Source of the DNA: Niveibacterium sp. SC-1
GTDB lineage: Bacteria > Pseudomonadota > Gammaproteobacteria > Burkholderiales > Rhodocyclaceae
Direction: 5' to 3'
DNA: 64,000 nt
NCBI RefSeq assembly: GCF_038235435.1
Contig: NZ_CP151275.1
Span: 4,774,001 to 4,838,000, forward strand
Shown one piece after another: positions 49,889-58,889 of the stretch (positions are counted from its first letter, which is position 1; every line of letters starts with the position of its first letter). Below the pieces are notes generated by a model. The model saw only the letters and a program-made list of their open reading frames with translations. It searched no databases and was not told the DNA's origin. The position numbers and the translations under genes were made by a program.

Positions 49889-50710
49889 ATGGCCCGAAGC
49901 ATGGCCCACCTTAAGTTGGAACCGAACACTCCGCCACGGACAGCCACCCGAACGCTGACCGCATCACTCGCCGCCCTGGTCGCACTCGCGAGTGTGGTCG
50001 CGATCGTTCTCTCTCTGCTCGGCTATGGATTCGCCCTAGCCGTAGAGTCCGAACTCAACATTCCCCACGCCCAGCTTCTGGGAACGTCGTCAGATCTATT
50101 GAGCCTTTCGACTTACGCGATCATGGAAGCTCTCACCGCCCCTTTTTGGGATATCTGGAGGGCGCAGCAGGGACAGATGCTCGGGGCTGCCATCGTGACC
50201 GCCATTGCGTCCATGGTGGTTGTTGCATTCATCTCGCGCAAAGACATCTGGCCGGGTTTGAAGTGGCAACGGAAGAAACGGCGAACGCCTGAACAGCGGA
50301 GGCGTTTCTTGATCCGGCTCATCCCGATCTTTGGCGTGTTCAGCGGGCTGACGATCTATGCCCTGTACGCGCTCACGATTGCCGCGGTCTACGTCGTAAT
50401 CGCCCTCCTCGCGACGACACCCGCGATCGGCTTCGCTAGTGGTCAGCGATTCGTCGAGAAGCATGTGGTTCAGCCCGAGATATGCGCGCCCTTGCGACCT
50501 AGAGGTGCACGCCTGTCGGCCAGAGAATCCGCCAAGACGCCACCCGCCGCGACCTGCCTGCAGGTCAGCGCCGACAACAAGGTGATTGCGAAGGGCCGAC
50601 TTGTCGCCGCGACAACCGGGAGCATCGTTCTATTCGATCCGACGTCCGGCGCGGCGCGGCGGGTGCCAACGCAGGGGGTTGTCGTCCAGCCCATCTCCTC
50701 GTTGGACTAG
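49889..50710 (+). CDS. Membrane protein of unknown function
   Basis: 273 aa. GAGGAG lies 6 bases before the ATG at 49889 (another ATG is directly before it). Hydrophobic segments at about 25-50, 95-115 and 145-185 indicate three or four membrane spans; a basic loop (KWQRKKRRTPEQRRR) lies between the second and third, probably in the cytoplasm. The C-terminal 80 residues are soluble, with two Cys and a beta-rich pattern (VIAKGRLVAATTGSIVLFD). I do not recognise the family. It lies just right of the REP/RAYT region and may belong to the same accessory block. Confidence 0.75.
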   Translation: MARSMAHLKLEPNTPPRTATRTLTASLAALVALASVVAIVLSLLGYGFALAVESELNIPHAQLLGTSSDLLSLSTYAIMEALTAPFWDIWRAQQGQMLGAAIVTAIASMVVVAFISRKDIWPGLKWQRKKRRTPEQRRRFLIRLIPIFGVFSGLTIYALYALTIAAVYVVIALLATTPAIGFASGQRFVEKHVVQPEICAPLRPRGARLSARESAKTPPAATCLQVSADNKVIAKGRLVAATTGSIVLFDPTSGAARRVPTQGVVVQPISSLD

Positions 50711-50941
50711 ATTCTGGGCACCGGCTCCTCTGCGCTGATCACCTCACCGTGCTCACAGTTGGAGTTCGGCGAGTGGCGCCTGATCCAGGACAGTGGCGGC
50801 GACGTTCGGCGTCTTCCCGGAGGCCACGGCCGTGCTACCGTGCTTCTCCCTCTCCCCGTTTTTTGCTCTCCGCAAAATGCCCCGCTGAATGTCCCGAGCG
50901 CCCCGCCTGCCGTGCAGGTGCGGTTCAGAGCACATCCCCCG

Positions 50942-51619
50942 ATGCACTCGCGCTCAGGAAATCATGTGCCAGGCTATCTGACGAAGTTCGAACGCGTCCC
51001 CATTGCGGGTGACGCGGATATGCAGATCCGTTCGCTGCTGGACCGCAACCAGTACAGCGACCCTCTGGGCGAGGCGGCTGCGGCCGGTATTTCGCCCGCC
51101 ACCTGGCCCCTCTTCGGCATTCTCTGGCCCTCGGCGCAGAAGCTGGCCGACCTCATGCAGGGCTGGGACATCGATGGCCTGCGCGTGCTTGAGATCGGCT
51201 GCGGGCTGGGGCTGTCGAGTCTGGTGCTGCAGCGCCGGCTCGGCGACATTACGGCGAGCGATTGCCATCCCCTCGCCGAGGCCTTTCTGCAGGCCAACCT
51301 GCTGCTCAATGACCTGCCCGCCATCAAGTACGTCGTGGGCAATTGGGGGCGGGTGAATCCGGGGCTGGGGGAGTTCGATCTGCTCATCGGCAGCGACCTG
51401 CTCTACGAGCCCGATCACCCGGCGCAACTCGCGGGCTTCATCGCGCTGCATGCCGCGCCGCGGGCCGATGTGCTGATCGTCGACCCCAATCGCGGCAATC
51501 GCAGTGCCTTTCATCGCGAGATGGCGCTTGCGGGCTTCGCGCTGACGGAGACGCTGATCAACGCGCCGCTGTCGGATGGGCAGCCCTACAGCGGACGCTT
51601 GTTGCACTACCGCCGGTAA
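50942..51619 (+). CDS. Class I SAM-dependent methyltransferase (Methyltransf_16-like)
   Basis: 225 aa from the ATG at 50942. The SAM site is VLEIGCGLGLSSLVLQRRL, followed by the acidic strand DCHPLAEAFLQANLLLND, and the motif FDLLIGSDLLYEPDHP is typical of lysine-methyltransferase-like Methyltransf_16 proteins. The N-terminal HPATWPLF-type region (SPATWPLFGILWPSA) agrees. The substrate is unknown, perhaps a protein lysine. It converges on the DUF502 gene with 10 bases between the stops. Upstream, 50711-50941 holds nothing that I can identify. Confidence 0.85.
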   Translation: MHSRSGNHVPGYLTKFERVPIAGDADMQIRSLLDRNQYSDPLGEAAAAGISPATWPLFGILWPSAQKLADLMQGWDIDGLRVLEIGCGLGLSSLVLQRRLGDITASDCHPLAEAFLQANLLLNDLPAIKYVVGNWGRVNPGLGEFDLLIGSDLLYEPDHPAQLAGFIALHAAPRADVLIVDPNRGNRSAFHREMALAGFALTETLINAPLSDGQPYSGRLLHYRR

Positions 51620-51629
51620 GGCAGGCGCG

Positions 51630-52223
51630 CTATCGCCGCTCGATGCCTTTCGCCAGCTCCACCGAGCCCACGCCAAGCCGCTTGAGGCTCTTGAGGACGG
51701 TTTGCGGCGGCGCCTCGATGGCCTGAACCCGGTCGGGCGAGAAGTAGAAGACGCCGCCCGAGAAGGGGCTGGGCGCGCCGGGGAGGAAGACGACGCAGGT
51801 GCCGTCTTGCAGGTGCTCCATGAGGAAGCCGATCTGGCTGCAGTCGTCGAAGTGCACCAGTACGGCCTGGCTGCCGGCCTTGTCCACGCCGAGGATGCTT
51901 TCTCCCAGGCCTTTGAAGAACTCGTAGCCGGGGATGTTGGAGAGCAGCCCATGCTCGATGGCTTCCACGACTCTCTTTGCCAATGCCGTGCGCGCGATCA
52001 GGCCCGCGATGAAGCAGACGAGCACGAGGATGCCGACCGCCAGCAGGTCGGACACCGCGATGAAGCCGAGGATCTTGGGCGGGAAGTGGTGGACGATGGG
52101 CGCCACGAACTTGCCCGCGAGATGCCAGGCCTTTTCGAGGACGAAGAGCGTCACCACTAGCGGCGCGAGAAAGAGGACGCCGCCGACCACGGTCGTGCGG
52201 ATGAAACTCACCTTCTGCTTCAT
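51630..52223 (-). CDS. DUF502 family membrane protein
   Basis: 197 aa from the ATG at 52223 with GGAGG 8 bases upstream. Two membrane spans (about 8-30 and 55-80) flank a short loop with PPKILGFIAVSDLLAVG, followed by a soluble domain (NIPGYEFFKGLGESILGVD ... GTCVVFLPGAPSPFSGGVFYF) that is the DUF502 hallmark. Its function is not established. The gene stands alone and diverges from the FUSC gene. Confidence 0.88.
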   Translation of the reverse strand: MKQKVSFIRTTVVGGVLFLAPLVVTLFVLEKAWHLAGKFVAPIVHHFPPKILGFIAVSDLLAVGILVLVCFIAGLIARTALAKRVVEAIEHGLLSNIPGYEFFKGLGESILGVDKAGSQAVLVHFDDCSQIGFLMEHLQDGTCVVFLPGAPSPFSGGVFYFSPDRVQAIEAPPQTVLKSLKRLGVGSVELAKGIERR

Positions 52224-52551
52224 GGCATGGCCTCCATGGCTGCAAGCGAGTGGCGCGGACGGGGTGCTCGTATGAGCGCGCCATCTCCGCCCGGGTCGCA
52301 CGCTATGGAGAGGTCTTCCTTCGGCAGGTTCCGTACGGCGGTGTTCGGTTCGTAGCGCTCGCGGTGCTCGGCCCGAATGACGGCGCGGACAGGGACGCAA
52401 CGGGGGAGCCGTTGCAGACATGGCCGGCGGGCAGTGTCGCCGCGTTAGCGCTCACCCGCATTGCGCATACGTTGCCCCAGCGCGACGCACCCCTGGCGGG
52501 CGGGTGCTAGCCTCGCAGGCAGTCATCCACATTGCGGCAACCCTTTCGCGA
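52224..52551. other. Divergent intergenic region between DUF502 and FUSC genes
   Basis: 328 bases. I see no gene, no convincing promoter and no repeat in it. Confidence 0.5.
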
Positions 52552-53694
52552 ATGACTCTGCCTCCCCTGCTCTCCGATCTCGCCCCACTCGCCCGCGGCG
52601 TGCTGCGCGATCTGCGCGCCTGGCCCGAGCGCGGGCCGCGGCTCGTCGACGAGCTGGAATGCGTGGTCTCGGTTTTGCTGGCGATTGCCTTCGCCCATGC
52701 GCTGGAGGTGCGTCATGTCGGCTGGGCGGCGTTCAGCGCCTACATGGTGATGCGCTCGCATGTGTGGCAGAGCTTCAAGCGCGGCGGGCTGCGGGTGATC
52801 GGCACCGCGGCGGGCGCGGCAGCGGCCTGGGCCCTGGCGCCGCTGGTGCTGCACTCGCTTTGGCTGACCGGTTTCGCGCTCTTCCTGATAGGCCTCGCGA
52901 CCTTCTATCTGATGATGGTGAGTCCGCGCGGCTATGCCTGGCTGTTTACCGGGCTGACGTTCGCGATGGTGCTGGTCGATGGACTACGCCATCCCGAGGA
53001 GATCGCAGCCTTCGCGCAGACGCGCTTCGTGGAGGTGACGGCCGGGACGGCCGCCTGCCTGGTAGTGAGCGCGCTCTCCACGCTGCTGGTGCGGCGCCAC
53101 CTGCGCAGCGGGTTTCACCCGGGGTACGACTGGTGGGTGGATCGGCTGATCCCCTGGCATGCGGTGGCCTTCGTGCATGCCCTGCAGGGTGCCGTCGCCC
53201 TCGCGCTGGTGCCGCTGGCCTGGCACTTCCTCGGGCTCGAAGCGCTGGGCCAGGCGGCGATCACGATCGCGGTGGTGATGGCGGTGCCGCTGCACACGCT
53301 GGCGCAGAACCGCACGCGGGCGAAGCTGGTGCATCGCTTCGTCGGCTGTGCGCTTGGCGCATCAGTCGCCACGGCCGTGCTGCTGCTCGCACAGGGATCG
53401 GTGCCGGTCATCCTGCTGGCGGTCAGCCTTGCGGTGGTGATCGGCCGGCATGTGGAAAACGGCAAGCACGGCATCGACTACGTGGGCACGCAGTTCGTAC
53501 TGGCCATGCTGGTGGTGCTGGTGCCGGACAACTTCCTCGCCCCGCACCTGGAGGTCGGGCTGCAACGCGTGGCCGGCGTGCTTCTAGGCATTGCGTTGCT
53601 CGAACCGGTGCGCTGGGCGATCCGGCTGCCCGCTACGGCCCCCGCGTCCACGACAAGCACAAACGAACCGGGACGCGACGGCGGCGGCGACTGA
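52552..53694 (+). CDS. FUSC family transporter (aromatic-acid exporter-like)
   Basis: 380 aa from the ATG at 52552. Two blocks of membrane spans are separated by a short cytosolic loop: about 40-175 (VLLAIAFAHALEVRHVGWAA at the start) and about 210-360. The pattern GWAAFSAYMVMRSHVWQSF and the second-half equivalent ITIAVVMAVPLHTLAQNRT are those of FUSC proteins, which export organic acids such as p-hydroxybenzoate. It is shorter than AaeB and lacks the large cytosolic domain. A Thr/Pro-rich tail ends the protein. Confidence 0.85.
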   Translation: MTLPPLLSDLAPLARGVLRDLRAWPERGPRLVDELECVVSVLLAIAFAHALEVRHVGWAAFSAYMVMRSHVWQSFKRGGLRVIGTAAGAAAAWALAPLVLHSLWLTGFALFLIGLATFYLMMVSPRGYAWLFTGLTFAMVLVDGLRHPEEIAAFAQTRFVEVTAGTAACLVVSALSTLLVRRHLRSGFHPGYDWWVDRLIPWHAVAFVHALQGAVALALVPLAWHFLGLEALGQAAITIAVVMAVPLHTLAQNRTRAKLVHRFVGCALGASVATAVLLLAQGSVPVILLAVSLAVVIGRHVENGKHGIDYVGTQFVLAMLVVLVPDNFLAPHLEVGLQRVAGVLLGIALLEPVRWAIRLPATAPASTTSTNEPGRDGGGD

Positions 53695-53969
53695 GCACGC
53701 GAACGCAACACCCGCCGCAGCCCGCGCACCGGCCTTCATGGCCCGGTCACGTGATTCACGGTAAATGCCGGCGGGACGCGCGGGCGAGCCGCGGAATGGG
53801 TGGCGCCTGTGCCACCCAGGTGACTCGCATGGTGCTTGCTTGCAGCCTACGCAGCGCCCCTTGCTGATCGCCATGCAAGGCGGGCGTCCCATGCGATTCC
53901 AGGAGTGCGTCTCTCGCTCCTGCCCGAAACCCATCGGCCCCACCGGGGCCATTCACGAATGACAGGTAC

Positions 53970-54674
53970 ATGAGCTCACTGAACTTCATCGGCGGGGAAA
54001 AAGGCGGCGTCGGCAAATCGGTTGCCGCCCGCGTGCTGGCGCAGTACTTCATCGACCGCAACCAGCCCTTCACCGGATTCGACACCGACCGCTCGCACGC
54101 CTCGTTCGCGCGCTTCTACGGGGACTTTGCGTCACCGGTGGTCGTGGAGCGCTACGAAGCGATGGACAAGATCGCCGAGGTCTTCGACGCGCCGACGGAA
54201 GACGGCCAGCAGCAGAGCGCGATCGTCGACCTCGCCGCCCAGACCGCGGCGCCGCTGGCGCGCTGGATCAAGGAATCGGACGTGCTGCCGCTCTTCGCCG
54301 ACCTGGGGGTGGCGGTCAATTTCTGGCATGTGGCCGACGGCGGCAAGGATTCCGCCGATCTGCTGGAACGCCTGATCGACACCTACGGCGAGGGGCCGAA
54401 TTACTTCGTGGTGCGGAACCTCGGGCGCAGCTCGGACTTCTCTTTGCTAGAGCAGTCGGCAGGGCTCGCGCGCGTGCTCAAGGCGGGTGGCCGCCTCATC
54501 ACGCTGCCGCCGTTGCACGAAGCCAGCATGAACAAGATCGACCGTCAGAACGCGAGCTTCTGGGGCGCGACCAATAATCGCGACTCGCCGGACGCCCTCG
54601 GCCTGCTCGAACGCCAGCGCGTGAAGGCCTGGCTGCGCGCGATCTACGCGACGCTCGACGAACTCCCGCTCTGA
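53970..54674 (+). CDS. Orphan ParA/MinD-type P-loop ATPase
   Basis: 234 aa. The deviant Walker A KGGVGKS (11-17) sits at the N-terminus in FIGGEKGGVGKS, followed by FDTDRSHASFARF, where Asp-Thr-Asp resembles the FDTD switch of mobilisation-type ParA homologues. IVDLAAQTAA is the second acidic strand. No ParB gene or parS-like repeats are adjacent, so chromosome or plasmid partitioning is unsupported. Function unknown; related proteins occur on both chromosomes and integrative elements. It is followed by a strong terminator. Confidence 0.8.
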   Translation: MSSLNFIGGEKGGVGKSVAARVLAQYFIDRNQPFTGFDTDRSHASFARFYGDFASPVVVERYEAMDKIAEVFDAPTEDGQQQSAIVDLAAQTAAPLARWIKESDVLPLFADLGVAVNFWHVADGGKDSADLLERLIDTYGEGPNYFVVRNLGRSSDFSLLEQSAGLARVLKAGGRLITLPPLHEASMNKIDRQNASFWGATNNRDSPDALGLLERQRVKAWLRAIYATLDELPL

Positions 54675-54681
54675 GGTGGGA

Positions 54682-54712
54682 GGGAAAACGCGGGGCTCGC
54701 CCGCGTTTTCCC
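54682..54712 (+). terminator. Terminator after the ParA-like gene
   Basis: A 13-bp perfect stem GGGAAAACGCGGG/CCCGCGTTTTCCC with a 5-base loop, 8 bases after the stop. It has a GC-rich end rather than a T-run. Confidence 0.8.
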
Positions 54713-54823
54713 CCGCAAGCCGCTCAGGGTCTGCCGCGGGCCGGTGCGGGCTAGCCGGACCGGTTCGATCCTGGCCCGATCGCCCGGTGCCCATGCGGGC
54801 ACTGATCGATGAGCGTGCGCGGA

Positions 54824-55156
54824 TCAGCGCCCCATGCGCCGATCGTAGGCTTGCGAGAAACGCTCGGCCAGTGCGGCATCCTTGGAGTCGAAACGCACCT
54901 CCACGCCACCGCCCGCCTGGCGCGTCACCGACACGTTGGCCGGCACGCCGTTCTTGTTGCCCCGGATCGTGCCCGCGGCCGGATCGACCTGGGTTATGGC
55001 GATCCCCGCGTCCTGCGCGCCTGCCAGCGCAGCGTTCCAGGCCCGGTCGTACTTGGACGGCTGCGGCGCGGGTGGCGGGGTGTCATAGACCACACAGCCG
55101 GCCAGCAACAGACCGGCGGCAAGCGAAGCGAGACGACTGCGCAGCGGGAACGGCAT
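54824..55156 (-). CDS. Small lipoprotein
   Basis: 110 aa with a signal peptide and lipobox LAGC (Cys21). The mature part begins with a Pro-rich linker (TPPPAPQPSK), followed by a compact domain (YDRAWNAALAGAQDAGIAIT and VDPAAGTIRGNKNGV) and a C-terminal FSQAYDRRMGR. The pattern resembles small uncharacterised envelope lipoproteins; no function is known. It is on its own transcript, divergent from the phasin-like gene. Confidence 0.75.
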   Translation of the reverse strand: MPFPLRSRLASLAAGLLLAGCVVYDTPPPAPQPSKYDRAWNAALAGAQDAGIAITQVDPAAGTIRGNKNGVPANVSVTRQAGGGVEVRFDSKDAALAERFSQAYDRRMGR

Positions 55157-55537
55157 GGGATCTCCTCGGAGAAAGCGGGGCGGTCACTCGGATTACGCCC
55201 GGCACAGCGGCGTCGGGCCTGCTCTCATGATGGCGCCGCGAACGGCTTGATGCCAGCGTCGTGAACGACGTGCGTGGCTTCTCGGCCACCGCACCGTGGC
55301 GCGCCGATGGGCCAGGGTCACGGGCGAACAACTGCCGGGGCGGTATCTGGCGGTCGGCCAGACCGCGAGAAGGGCCGGGAGCGACCACCCGTGTTGTGCG
55401 CCGCAAAGGCTTACGTCGCCTGCCGGCCGCGTCTGACGCCTGTATCAGACGATTCGGCACTTCTCGCGAGAACCGATCACGCGTCACGGCACTCCCAGTC
55501 CATGCGCGCATTCGCGCAGCCCCCGAGGAGTTCAGCC
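55157..55537. other. Divergent intergenic region with one perfect palindrome
   Basis: 381 bases without a supported gene. A perfect 12-bp palindrome TTCTCGCGAGAA (55461-55472) lies 66 bases upstream of the phasin-like gene and could be an operator, but no regulator is linked to it. Confidence 0.4.
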
Positions 55538-55945
55538 ATGCCCTATCGCCGCGCGAATGCCAGCGCCCAGAACCTTGCCCAGCGGGCCTTCGAGACTTAT
55601 TGGGCGGCGCCGCAGGTGGTCACCCACAGGCTCTTGCGCATGGCCGCGGCCGGCGACTCACCCACCGCGCGCGACAAACGCGAGTACGCACTCATGAGCA
55701 ACGAGAAGATCGCCGCCTTCCATGAATCCTGGAGCGCGATGGGGCTGGCCTTCTGGCGCGCGCAACAACGCATTGCCATGTCCATGTTCATGGCCTTCTG
55801 GGCACCCTGGCTGGGCGGCCGCGGTTTCGACCCGCACCGCCTCAACGCGCAATGGCAGAACGCCATGCTGGGTGTGCTGAATCAGGGCCTGAAGCCGGTG
55901 CACCGAAGGGCGGTGGCCAACGCCCGTCGCCTGCGGCGCTCCTGA
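55538..55945 (+). CDS. Phasin-like polyhydroxyalkanoate granule-associated protein
   Basis: 135 aa from the ATG at 55538 with GAGGAG 7 bases upstream. It is largely helical: WAAPQVVTHRLLRMAAAGD, REYALMSNEKIAAFHESWSAM, then an amphipathic stretch AMSMFMAFWAPWLGG. This pattern matches short phasin-type proteins of betaproteobacteria that coat polyhydroxyalkanoate granules. No PHA synthesis genes are in the window, so the role is by resemblance only. Confidence 0.55.
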   Translation: MPYRRANASAQNLAQRAFETYWAAPQVVTHRLLRMAAAGDSPTARDKREYALMSNEKIAAFHESWSAMGLAFWRAQQRIAMSMFMAFWAPWLGGRGFDPHRLNAQWQNAMLGVLNQGLKPVHRRAVANARRLRRS

Positions 55946-56111
55946 AGGCCTGGGCGGCGCTTCGTACGCCGATCGCGCCGTCTTCGGCTCAGGCCGGTGG
56001 TAACGGCCCCGGCCTGGCGGCAAGGCGCTCCCGCAAGAGGAGCGATGCGGGCTGGCCGGGTTAGCGCGGTCGCGCCGCCCGTGTGCCGCCGCCGTGGCGC
56101 CACCGAGGGCC

Positions 56112-57548
56112 TCAGGCCAGCGCGGCCAACTCCTCGCGCAGCCGCTCCACGGCGAGCGGTTCGCCTTTCACGCGGAAGTGGGCGCCGGCTTCGTCGGCGC
56201 GCTCTTCCAGCACCTGGCAGTTGGCGTAGACGTCCTTGCGGAACTGCTGGGCCGACCAGGGCAGGAAGAGCTCCGCCTCGACCAGGTCCTTCTGGAAGAA
56301 GCTGACGATGATCTGGTGCAGATGCGCCACATCCTCCGGCCGGCGCGCGCTCATCACCACGCAGTCGGGATACTCCTCCAGGAGGCGCAGGGTGAGCTCG
56401 GCCTGCTCGGCCGCGGCGGTCTCGCCACTGCCGACGTGGTCGATCTTGTTGAAGACCCGCAGGCGCGGCACCTGGTCGGCATCGATCTCGGCGAGCACCT
56501 TGTCAGTAACTTCACGCTGGCGCTCGAAGCCGGGATCGCTGGCGTCGATTACGTGCAGCAGCAGCTCGGCGTCCAGCGCCTCGTCCAGTGTCGATTTGAA
56601 GGAGGCGACCAGGCCGTGCGGCAGGTTCTTGATGAAGCCGACGGTGTCGCTCACCAACACGCGCGGCACGGTTTCCGGATGCAGCGCGCGCACCGTGGTG
56701 TCCAGCGTGGCGAAGAGCTTGTTGGCGACCAGCACCTCGCTCCCAGTAAGGGCTCGCATCAGCGTCGACTTGCCGGCGTTGGTGTAGCCGACCAGCGCAA
56801 CGCCCGCGAGGCCGCCCTGGCGCTCCTGCCGGCGCGCACGCTGGGTGTCGCGCGTGGCGTTCATCGCGACGATTTCTTCCTGCAGCTCGGCCATGCGGTC
56901 GCGGATCTTGCGGCGATCGAGCTCCGTGTGCGATTCACCGGCACCGCGGCCGCCCATGCCGCTGCGCTGGCGCCCCTGCGGACCCGCGAGCTTGGCCGCC
57001 TCGCGCAGGCGCGGCGCCATGTAGCCCAGGCGTGCGATCTCCACCTGCGCCTTGGCGGCGGGCGAACGCGCGTTGCGATGGAAGATCTCGAGGATGACCA
57101 TGGTGCGGTCCATCACCTCGCAGCCGCCTTCGAGTTCGAGGTTGCGCAGCTGCGAAGGCGAGATCTCGTGATCGACCAAGATCACCTCGATGTCGCCGCC
57201 CGGATCGCCGGCAATGTCGCCCCGCGCACGGCCCAGCACCGCCGCGGCGGAACGTTCCTCAGCCGCCTCTTCGCCCGGCCCCGTGGGCAATTCCTCCAGC
57301 GGAACCGCCGCGCCCAGCTCGCCATTCACGAAGGCGTGGATCTCCTGCCGCTTGCCCACACCCAGGTAACCCGTGCGGTCAAAGCCGGAGCGCCTCTGCG
57401 TGAAAGTGCGCACCACCTTGAAGCCCAACGTCTTCGCCAGCTCGCGCAACTCGGCCAGCGAGGCCTCGAACTCGGCGTCGCCGACATTCGGCAACTGCAC
57501 GGCGGCCATTACGGCGCGCAGGGGTTTTTCTTCGACTTCTTTATGCAT
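56112..57548 (-). CDS. hflX: GTPase HflX
   Basis: 478 aa from the ATG at 57548; an internal ATG at 57509 would give the more usual N-terminus. HflX is a ribosome-associated GTPase that rescues stalled 70S ribosomes. The N-terminal domain has GFKVVRTFTQRRSGFDRTG and VDHEISPSQLRNLE; a coiled coil leads to the G domain with GYTNAGKST, DTVGFI (FIKNLPHGLVASFKSTLDE), and NKID (VFNKIDHV). Here the usual hfq-hflX pairing is not seen. Confidence 0.96.
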   Translation of the reverse strand: MHKEVEEKPLRAVMAAVQLPNVGDAEFEASLAELRELAKTLGFKVVRTFTQRRSGFDRTGYLGVGKRQEIHAFVNGELGAAVPLEELPTGPGEEAAEERSAAAVLGRARGDIAGDPGGDIEVILVDHEISPSQLRNLELEGGCEVMDRTMVILEIFHRNARSPAAKAQVEIARLGYMAPRLREAAKLAGPQGRQRSGMGGRGAGESHTELDRRKIRDRMAELQEEIVAMNATRDTQRARRQERQGGLAGVALVGYTNAGKSTLMRALTGSEVLVANKLFATLDTTVRALHPETVPRVLVSDTVGFIKNLPHGLVASFKSTLDEALDAELLLHVIDASDPGFERQREVTDKVLAEIDADQVPRLRVFNKIDHVGSGETAAAEQAELTLRLLEEYPDCVVMSARRPEDVAHLHQIIVSFFQKDLVEAELFLPWSAQQFRKDVYANCQVLEERADEAGAHFRVKGEPLAVERLREELAALA

Positions 57549-57652
57549 CAGGGACTTCGGTGAACAGGCAAGGGTGGGATGGTAACCGGCGAACCGTGTC
57601 TCGTGCTCCAAAAAGCGGCAGTGCCACCCACCGTCGCAGCGGCCATCTGGAA

Positions 57653-57679
57653 GAAAAACGCCCGCTCGAGGCGGGCGTT
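57653..57679 (-). terminator. Terminator of the LprI-like gene
   Basis: Stem AACGCCCGC/GCGGGCGTT around CTCGAG, with a T-run on the minus strand, 22 bases after the stop at 57701. It separates the gene from hflX. Confidence 0.85.
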
Positions 57680-57700
57680 CGTCTGCGAGAACAGCGTGGC

Positions 57701-58090
57701 TCACTGCCCCAGCTTGTCCGTCGCGCAACCCGTGCTGTTGCACTCGCGCTCGCGTTCCTTGAGGAAGGAAAGCCGGCTCTCGGTCATCTGGATCGCGCAG
57801 TCGAGGTTCACGTAGTAGCCGTTGCTCTCTTCCTTGCTGCACTCGCCGTCGCGCTTGGCGATCCAGGCGAGCTGGCCTTTCTTGAGGGCGTCTTTCTGGC
57901 CCGCGTCCAGCTTGCCGCGCAGGCTGCTGTAGGCCGTGTTCAGGTCCTTGTCCGTCTGCGAGAAGAGGTTGCCCGCGCAGTACACCTGGTCGAAGGCGTT
58001 GCGCGGTTTGCCGCAGCCGGCCGCGAAAGCGGCGGACGAGGCGAGGCTCAGTGCAAGGGATAGGCAGAACAGCGGGGCGATGCGTTTCAT
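57701..58090 (-). CDS. LprI-like periplasmic protein (DUF1311)
   Basis: 129 aa with a signal peptide (about 1-23, ending AFAA). The mature protein has DUF1311 features: KPRNAFDQVYCAGNLFSQTDKDLNTAYSSL, and KKGQLAWIAKRDGEC, with six Cys likely paired. LprI of Mycobacterium inhibits lysozyme, and similar proteins are widespread in proteobacteria. Its specific target is unknown. It is downstream of the amidase gene on the same strand, with a 43-base gap. Confidence 0.85.
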   Translation of the reverse strand: MKRIAPLFCLSLALSLASSAAFAAGCGKPRNAFDQVYCAGNLFSQTDKDLNTAYSSLRGKLDAGQKDALKKGQLAWIAKRDGECSKEESNGYYVNLDCAIQMTESRLSFLKERERECNSTGCATDKLGQ

Positions 58091-58133
58091 TCGTGTCTCC
58101 GTTGGGTGAGCCGCGTGCTTATGGGCGGTTGGC

Positions 58134-58889
58134 TCAGGGTTTCAGGCAATCGTGGATACCTTGCGCGATGGCCTCGGCAAGGCGTTCCTGCGTTTCCGGG
58201 CGGGCGAGGCGTACTTCCTCGTCCGGGTTGGCGATGACGCCCGCCTCGACCAGCACGGCCGGCATCGTCGCGGTCTTGAGTACGACCAGGTCGTCGAAGC
58301 GATGGATGCCAAGCGCCGCGTCGATCAAGGGCCGGTTCTCGCCCGCGATCGGCGTCGCGTGATACAGGGAAGGATGTTCGCCCGCGGCCTGCATTCTCGC
58401 GCCGATGGCTTTCGCGCAGCGCAGGCTTCTGTCATAGGCGGGGTTCTTCTCCGACACGAAAAGCGAGTAGCCGCTGAACTCCTTGCGGCGCCCTGCATCG
58501 ATCCACGCCTGCTGGATCGAGTCGTGGTGGATGGAGACGAAGAGCTCCGCCTGCGGTGCCACCTGCGTGCGCTGTCGCAGCTCGATCTCTTCGCCTTCCG
58601 CGGCGGTACGAACGACCGGCACGCCCTGCTTCTGCAGATGCTGTGCCAGTGCGTCGCTCAGGTCCCTGTTGAAGCGGTACTCGATGCGCCCGCCCGGAGA
58701 GACCGCACCCGGCCGCAAGGGAGTGTGTCCTGCGTCCAGTGCCACCGGCGGTTCCGCCCCGGCGCGTGAAGGCTGCATCGCGGCGGCCAGGCAGAGGACA
58801 GCCATCATCCCGAGCGCACAGGCACGGCACGAAAGACGCGTCTGAACGCGAGAAAAGGAAGCGTCGCAGGACAGGAGCACACCGCTCAC
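58134..58889 (-). CDS. N-acetylmuramoyl-L-alanine amidase (Amidase_3)
   Basis: 251 aa from a GTG at 58889 that overlaps the upstream stop codon (GTGA). The N-terminal 45 residues contain a signal-like segment (LGMMAVLCLAAAMQPSRAGA), so a start at Met28 is also possible. The zinc ligands are His55 (DAGHT), Glu70 (GRIEYRFN) and His121 (SIHHDS), with catalytic Glu215 (VLVEAGVI). The enzyme cleaves the bond between muramic acid and the stem peptide in the periplasm. No AMIN or LysM domain is present. It is co-translated with the exported protein before it. Confidence 0.92.
   Translation of the reverse strand: MSGVLLSCDASFSRVQTRLSCRACALGMMAVLCLAAAMQPSRAGAEPPVALDAGHTPLRPGAVSPGGRIEYRFNRDLSDALAQHLQKQGVPVVRTAAEGEEIELRQRTQVAPQAELFVSIHHDSIQQAWIDAGRRKEFSGYSLFVSEKNPAYDRSLRCAKAIGARMQAAGEHPSLYHATPIAGENRPLIDAALGIHRFDDLVVLKTATMPAVLVEAGVIANPDEEVRLARPETQERLAEAIAQGIHDCLKP

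Noticed and set aside
53970..54674. ParA partition locus
   Set aside because: There is no ParB gene and no parS-like repeat nearby; only the ATPase-type P-loop is supported.
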